From Clitopilus passeckerianus (taxonomy: Eukaryota; Basidiomycota; Agaricomycetes; Agaricales; Entolomataceae), in NCBI GenBank assembly GCA_944990035.1, contig CALYLX010000023.1, positions 1 to 64,000 of the forward strand: a stretch of DNA of 64,000 nt. Direction: 5' to 3'. Under the pieces are notes generated by a model. That model saw nothing but the letters and a program-made list of their open reading frames with translations, was not told the DNA's origin and did no database searches. How positions within the stretch are numbered: position 1 is the first letter of the stretch; each line of letters begins with the position of its first letter. Positions 58,807-64,000 of this stretch are shown here, one piece after another. The position numbers and the translations under genes are program-made.

Positions 58807-61008
58807 TCAAGTTTTGCTGTAGGGCTTGATAAAAACAGGGAGTTGATTCCCTCCTTCAGGATCAGAGCGCAGAACAGGTCGCTGAACGACTGAGGCTTTC
58901 TTCTGGATGTCCTGCACAGGAACTGCAAGCTCGAACTCGAACGCCCGAATCAGCGAAAACAGAAGGGCCTTGATCCTAATCGTGCCAGGCTTGTTGAGCA
59001 GTCGTCCATGTTATAGAGACGGAGGACTTACTCGATGAGGGAGAATCGATATCCAATGCAAGCTCGCGGACCGCCAAGGAAAGTCAGGAGATTGCTCCAT
59101 ACACCAGGAATTGTCGTTGCCCCGTCAGGTATGGCAGCCCAACGTTCGGGCTTGAACTCCCTTGCGTCCTCTCCCCATAGTTCCTTGCTTCTATGAACGG
59201 CCAGGATAGGAATGAAGAGAGTCTGTCCCTTCTTGACCCTAAACCAAAGATCAATTATATGCGCACTCGGAAACGGAATGAAACCTACTGAATTCCGTAC
59301 TGCATCTTGCCATTGGTATCCATAAACGGTTCGCTCAGCGGCAGAACGTCATCCTTAACTGCAACTCGAATAGTGGAAGGCACGGGGGCGTGAAGTCTCA
59401 GGGTCTCACGGACAACCATATCAAGGTAGGGCAGGGCGTTTAACTGGTCCATGGTCGGGGTCTCGGTGTCGACGGCGAGCAACTCATCCCGAAGCTTGCT
59501 CTGAACTCCAAGATCTTGGGTCAAGGCAAATATTGCCCAGGTAACTGCATTACTATCGGAAAGCATTAGAACGGCAAGGAGCATTTGCAGAATCCGAAGT
59601 ACCTCGTAGTTTCATGGCCGGCAACAAGGAACGTTGGAACCTCTGCCCACAGGAGCCGTCAGCGGAAGGTCGTGGTATCATGTTGCCTAACACTCACGCG
59701 CCAACACATCGTCATCGGATAATCTCTGGTTCTCTGGCAAATCAGTCGCCATGTTCGCCCTCACAAGTAGCGTCAGCAAATCACGACCTCTCGACTTGTC
59801 GTGAATCGAGGCCTTGCTCTCCCTGATCAGCTGATGGCCAATCCTATTCATCGTCGCCTTAGAGTGTTGGACTTCTTTCTCTCTGTCCATAGGCTGCGAT
59901 GATTTAGCGCTAGTCACGCATGTCTATATGCGACGGGAACTGGCTTACCAGAATTCGAAGAGGAGGGAAGAAACCAGCAAGTATAGGCAAAATCGGGAAG
60001 GAGTTCTGAGTCTGGAATAGCGCTTCAAATGCCTTGCTGAGTTCGTTCGGCTCGCCATTTGGGTTTAGGGTGTTGAAGTTGTAGTTGAAACCTGCGAGTC
60101 CAATGACGTCCAATGTCATTTTGGTCAGCCAGGAGAGCACGTTGATGCGATTGTTGCCAGTTTCTTTGATTTGTTCCATCCAGATATCCCGAAGCTGTAT
60201 GAGAAGCATTAGCCTGCTTGTTTCATCTAGGACAATGGGGCTCTCACCTCATTGGATTTCTCAACGAAAATTTCAGTCAACTCCCGGATCTGGGCGGGGC
60301 CAAAGGCTGGGTTCTATGAGGTTTGGATGAGTCTAAGGAAGTCGATGAAGCTAGCTAAGAAGTATACCATGATTCGGCGCTGTAATCCTTAATTAATACT
60401 GTATTTCGGAGGCAAAAACTTTTGAATTTACCTGATGCTTATGCTTGTCCTCTTCTACGACCAGAACACCTGGATAACAATGCGTCAATCACGTTAATTG
60501 AGTATGTTTCGGCGAATATATACTACCATTTCCTAGGATTCTTGACAGCTGGAACCGAGCTGGACCAGGCTTCTGATAGGTGTAACTGTTTGTGAGGATA
60601 TGTGAAATCGCTTTGGTATCCATCGTGAACAAACGTGTCATCTAGACGCAGAACTTAGCATTAGCCCATGAAAAGATGTCCAAGATAGGTCCACATACCC
60701 CAAGGAACGCCTTGTATCTAATGGTCTTCCCGTGCTTCGCAACCCATTTCTCGTGCATTACCGAATTCTCCTGTCGCAGATCATCAGGGTCACCAATGCA
60801 TTTAGATATCGTTTGCGCCACTTACAGCTTCCCAAATCTCCTTAAAGTTTCCATACAGCCAACTCTTGCTTTCTGGGCCAGGTAAAGCTCGTAGTGGAGA
60901 CGTAAGCTCACTGTAGATGAGCCTTAACACCCTATAGATGCCGTACGCGGTCAAAGTCGCAGCCAGAGAGCCAGCCAATCGAACAGCAGCGCCAGATACC
61001 GAAGTCAT
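58807..61008 (-). CDS. Cytochrome P450, complete
   Basis: A microsomal haem monooxygenase of an expanded basidiomycete type. N-terminal anchor after [20 protein letters not shown], then [20 protein letters not shown]. Blocks: [41 protein letters not shown], the I-helix oxygen pocket [12 protein letters not shown], the ExxR motif [27 protein letters not shown] and the haem loop [15 protein letters not shown] with cysteine ligand. Ends FIKPYSKT at 58807. About a dozen exons in frame. Substrate unknown; neighbours (phytase, DUF6699) give no pathway clue. Confidence 0.92.
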
Positions 61009-61762
61009 GGTGGCAGTTATGGTCTAAAGTCGTATTCTGGGGTCAAGGTCGAACACGCAGTTCACGCACGATCCTTTGCAGGTTTAAGAACTCTGATCAC
61101 TGCATACGACATTCGGCAGACGTGTAAGCAACAAATGTAAGCGGTCTCCGGGGTATTCACATGTTGTTGACACAATGTCGCGGCAGAGGTTCGGCGATTG
61201 CTTCGGTTGCTGTTGACCTCGCTGAGCAATTGTAGCGGCGAAAAGCTGTTTGGAGCTCAGAAGTGAGTAATTTTAGAATTCAAAACTCAGAACATCGGGA
61301 TTTGCCAAGCGCTCAGTTGGTCCAGGCGCCTTGAGGCTTGTTATCTCCTGCGCAGCGCTTGCGTGTATAGGAACAGATCCAGGAGAAAGTCTATTCAATC
61401 ATCATCTTTGGATTAGAAAGCGCGGAGTATCTTCCCCTCAAGGCTATGCAACTGCTGATTCCTGTGAGAAGATCGGTATATACATAGATGCAGGATGTAT
61501 TTTGTGTGAGGATGGTCAGAACGACATGAGTGGAAGATGAGATAGAGAAAATAGAGTGTGGGTAGTGTGCGAGTACAAATGCAATATGAAAACAAAACAC
61601 AGCAATCTAAAAGATATACCAAGCTCGAGCCGATAGGGATATCCAATAACTAATCGCTAGCAATAAACAGAATAAGTAGTAAACGAGAGTCATGGTAAGA
61701 AATCAGTGAAATCCAGATAAGTAGCGCCCGGCGAATCAAAACAACATAGCATCCCTCCCCAA
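61009..61762. other. Intergenic region between P450 and DUF6699 genes
   Basis: 0.75 kb. Small ORFs of up to 77 codons on both strands look random. Presumed P450 promoter and 3' flank of the DUF6699 gene. Confidence 0.45.
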
Positions 61763-63407
61763 TCACGTCAAGCCGTTATCAGAAGGAGCCCTTGAAGGTC
61801 CCCTCGAGGGTGCTCTCGACCTACTCCTCGCACTCTTAGCACTCCTCGCCGACGCAGCTTCCATCTCCTCATCAATCCTCCTCTGCTGCTCCTCATGCTC
61901 CCTAAGCTCCTCAGCAGTCAACGCATACTGTCTAACACACCGCAGCAAAAACGTCGCCGGCAGCACCGCACCCACAATCTGCTTAACATACCCAGGATCA
62001 TCCACGATCCCACCAAACACTGCTTCCTGCCCCAAGAAGTCCAACTTCCTCAGCCCGTCACCTAACCGTCCTCCGGGAACGCCGTGCGCTCTTGAGCGGT
62101 TGAAGTGGTAGCTTTTGCCAACGGCTGCTTGCATTGCTGAATTGAGGGACTTAAATTCTCCGCCGGGTGTGATCTTGGACATTTCATCCCCGATTCTTTC
62201 GATGATGTCCCCGCAAGTGACGCCTTCGTCTGGGTTGCTCGCTACGACCTCGATTGTCCATGGGAAGGTTTTTGAAAGGATCCTGATCCTGTCCACCCGT
62301 GGCCAAGTCGCTGGCTCGCTACGACCTTTTGACCATGATACATGTGTAGGGTCCGTGGATCTTTGACAGTGACTTGCAGGGAAGAGCATAGACCACTTCA
62401 AGTGTGGCCGGTCCGCGTCTGGTCCGCTTTCAGGCACGGGTTCAATGAGGGGATTGAGCTGGAGCTTGGAGATGAGGAAAGGTAGGACGGTATTGTCAAG
62501 TACAGGGCCGTCTGCAGATACCTGCATGAGCACCCATGATTCAAGCAGTAATCGAGGTAAACTTACAATGAGGACCAGCCATAAACTTTCCCATCCGATC
62601 TCCTTCATAAATTGTAGGAATCGGGATAGGGTTGAAGGCCTGTGGCGGGGGCCCGGGAGGTAACTGTGTATGGGGCGGAGGCGGGCCAGTCATCGGGCCC
62701 CCAGGCCAACCTCCAGGCATCATCATCCCTGCAGATGGAGGACCGAAAGACATGTTGGGTTGCTGCCATGGCGTACCATACATCCCGCCACCACCATATG
62801 GCCCAGCACTGTAAGGTTGATTGAAGGGTACATAACCAGCTGGTCCTGGAGGTGGTCCCCAGCCGTACCCAGCTGGTGCCGATGGTGGTCCGCCATAGTA
62901 TGCTCCTGGCAGAGGAGGCTGGTGCGGGTTGTAGGGAGTCCCGCCACTCATATGTGGTGGGGGAATCACAGGACCAGAATTAGCTGCAGGTGGAGGTGGA
63001 ATGACCGGTGCACTGGGAGGCCCAGGCGTTCCAGGCGGCGGCCTGTTGTTGAAAGCCGATGGTGAATCTGGGTAGCCAGTATAATCGGAAGAGAGACCAT
63101 TGGGCAGAAAGTAAGGGGATCTACCCCCGGGAGCTGGAGGAATGACAGGTGGGGCGGTAGGTTGGTAGTTCCCTGGGATATACATAGTAGGCCCTGACAT
63201 GGGAGTCATGTGTGGCGGCGGTGGCCCGTAAGGTGTACTGTGCGGCCAAGAGGGATATGCAGCTGCGTGCTGAGCCGTTGCAGCCCACGGAGGTAATTGT
63301 TCATTGGGCTGATGCGTAGGTAGTTGAGGAGGACCATTACGGGTGTTTGGCTGAGGAGAGGCCGGCAGAGGGGCCATTGGAGGGATGAATGGTGTTGCAT
63401 CCGACAT
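61763..63407 (-). CDS. Proline-rich DUF6699 protein
   Basis: The first 280 or so residues are proline/glycine-rich low complexity (MSDATPFIPPMAPLPASPQP, VIPPPHMSGGTPYNPHQPPL). An intron near 62541-62574 joins MAGPHY to GPVLDNTVLPFLISKLQLNP. The following domain, WSMLFPASHCQRSTDPTHVS, FPWTIEVVASNPDEGVTCGD and DDPGYVKQIVGAVLPATFLL, matches my memory of DUF6699, found across Agaricomycetes with unknown function. The tail is charged (LREHEEQQRRIDEEMEAASA) and ends in Ser/Arg repeats (RSRSRAPSRGPSRAPS). The acceptor choice (TCTGCAG rather than CATGCAG) gives the only good frame. Possibly an RNA-binding or scaffolding protein; speculative. Confidence 0.75.
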
Positions 63408-64000
63408 GGTATAGATTCTTTATACGAGGATTGGGTATGATGCTGATGGATATCCGCGGGTAGTTGCCCAAAGGAGCTGGAAGGCGGGGCGGGATGCATG
63501 TTCAAGCATGCTCGGACGAGAGTCAAGATCAGGCAACTCACCGATTGTCAGTATGACTCTTGCACCACGCTGATTGGTAGTTCTGCTGCCGGAACTATGT
63601 CTTGTGCAGTGGTGTATTCGTCGGAATCGGATGGTATCTGAACTTCAGACTGCGATTCAGCAAATGCAAAGCAGAGCCCAGCATCAAGAATCTCACCAAA
63701 AGTCAAGTGTGGGGAGAGTCCCAGCTCTAGCTTCAGCAAAGTCGACACTGCAAGCTGAGCTTTGTCCCAATTTTAGTCGTTATAGTCGTTAAACCCCAGA
63801 TCCTGTAAGCCCTCAAGATGGCCGTCCACAAGAGAGAGCCAGAGAGAGAAGGGTATACACGCTAGGTCGCGTTGATGGTGGACAGATTTGAGTATTGCTG
63901 ACTGGGTTGCGGGTTTACCGGAACGGGATTATCTGATCTCGGTTTTTCATGCCAGTGATTGCTATTGGTCAAGCAGTGACATCTGTGGGCGAGCAAGCGG
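63408..64000. other. Right-end region upstream of the DUF6699 gene
   Basis: Contains a 66-codon minus-strand ORF (63548-63748) of ordinary amino-acid composition but no recognised family; it could be a 5' exon or chance. Nothing else supportable before the window ends. Confidence 0.35.

Noticed and set aside
63548..63748. 66-codon minus-strand ORF upstream of the DUF6699 gene
   Set aside because: Plausible composition but no domain, no clear splice link to the neighbour and too short to support.

Overview
The window is nuclear DNA of a filamentous basidiomycete, most likely an Agaricomycete mushroom. Genes are cut by many short GT-AG introns (about 43-65 nt, often with CTAAC/CTGAC-type branch sites). 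Gene content also fits: tandem F-box/LRR-like families, DUF6699, expanded P450s, GMC oxidoreductases, polysaccharide lyases and a fungal-type Rev1 and Pfs2. I see no rRNA, CRISPR array, provirus or intact transposon.

Layout. 1-7.3 kb: a cytochrome P450 (cut by the left edge), a GMC oxidoreductase and a divergent DHA14-type MFS transporter, which together resemble a small oxidative or export cluster. 8.3-17.1 kb: housekeeping and regulatory genes, namely the WD40 cleavage/polyadenylation factor Pfs2/WDR33, a CBM21 glycogen-targeting PP1 regulator, a tRNA-Thr(AGU) and an M50B-like membrane metalloprotease. 17.5-22.5 kb: two F-box-type proteins and a DOPA 4,5-dioxygenase-family enzyme containing a 5-nt microexon.

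22.6-31.5 kb holds the most unusual region. Five tandem, same-strand paralogues each encode a signal peptide, one Kre9/Knh1-like beta domain, a Ser/Thr-rich stalk, one Gly-rich TM helix with an Arg-rich stop-transfer, and a cytoplasmic tail. The tail ends in a PPxY or APDY motif, in four copies after a short coiled coil. They look like a locally expanded set of cell-wall-facing membrane receptors or sensors.

32.3-43.8 kb: Rab11 GTPase, L-rhamnose mutarotase, a secreted PL14 lyase and a secreted PL8 lyase side by side, then two tandem SAM methyltransferases, the second with a His-rich insertion. 43.9-48.6 kb: the translesion polymerase REV1 and a 62-residue secreted peptide. 49.4-55.9 kb: four tandem coiled-coil/F-box genes, each with one or more reading-frame breaks. 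56.1-63.4 kb: a histidine-acid phosphatase (phytase family) with an N-terminal membrane anchor, a second complete P450 and a proline-rich DUF6699 protein.

Several genes (GMC oxidoreductase and all four clustered F-box genes) need single-base corrections to keep conserved frame, and several of these lie in mononucleotide runs. Reads are needed to separate assembly indels from true gene decay. All functional calls rest on motifs and remembered family patterns; no database search was run.
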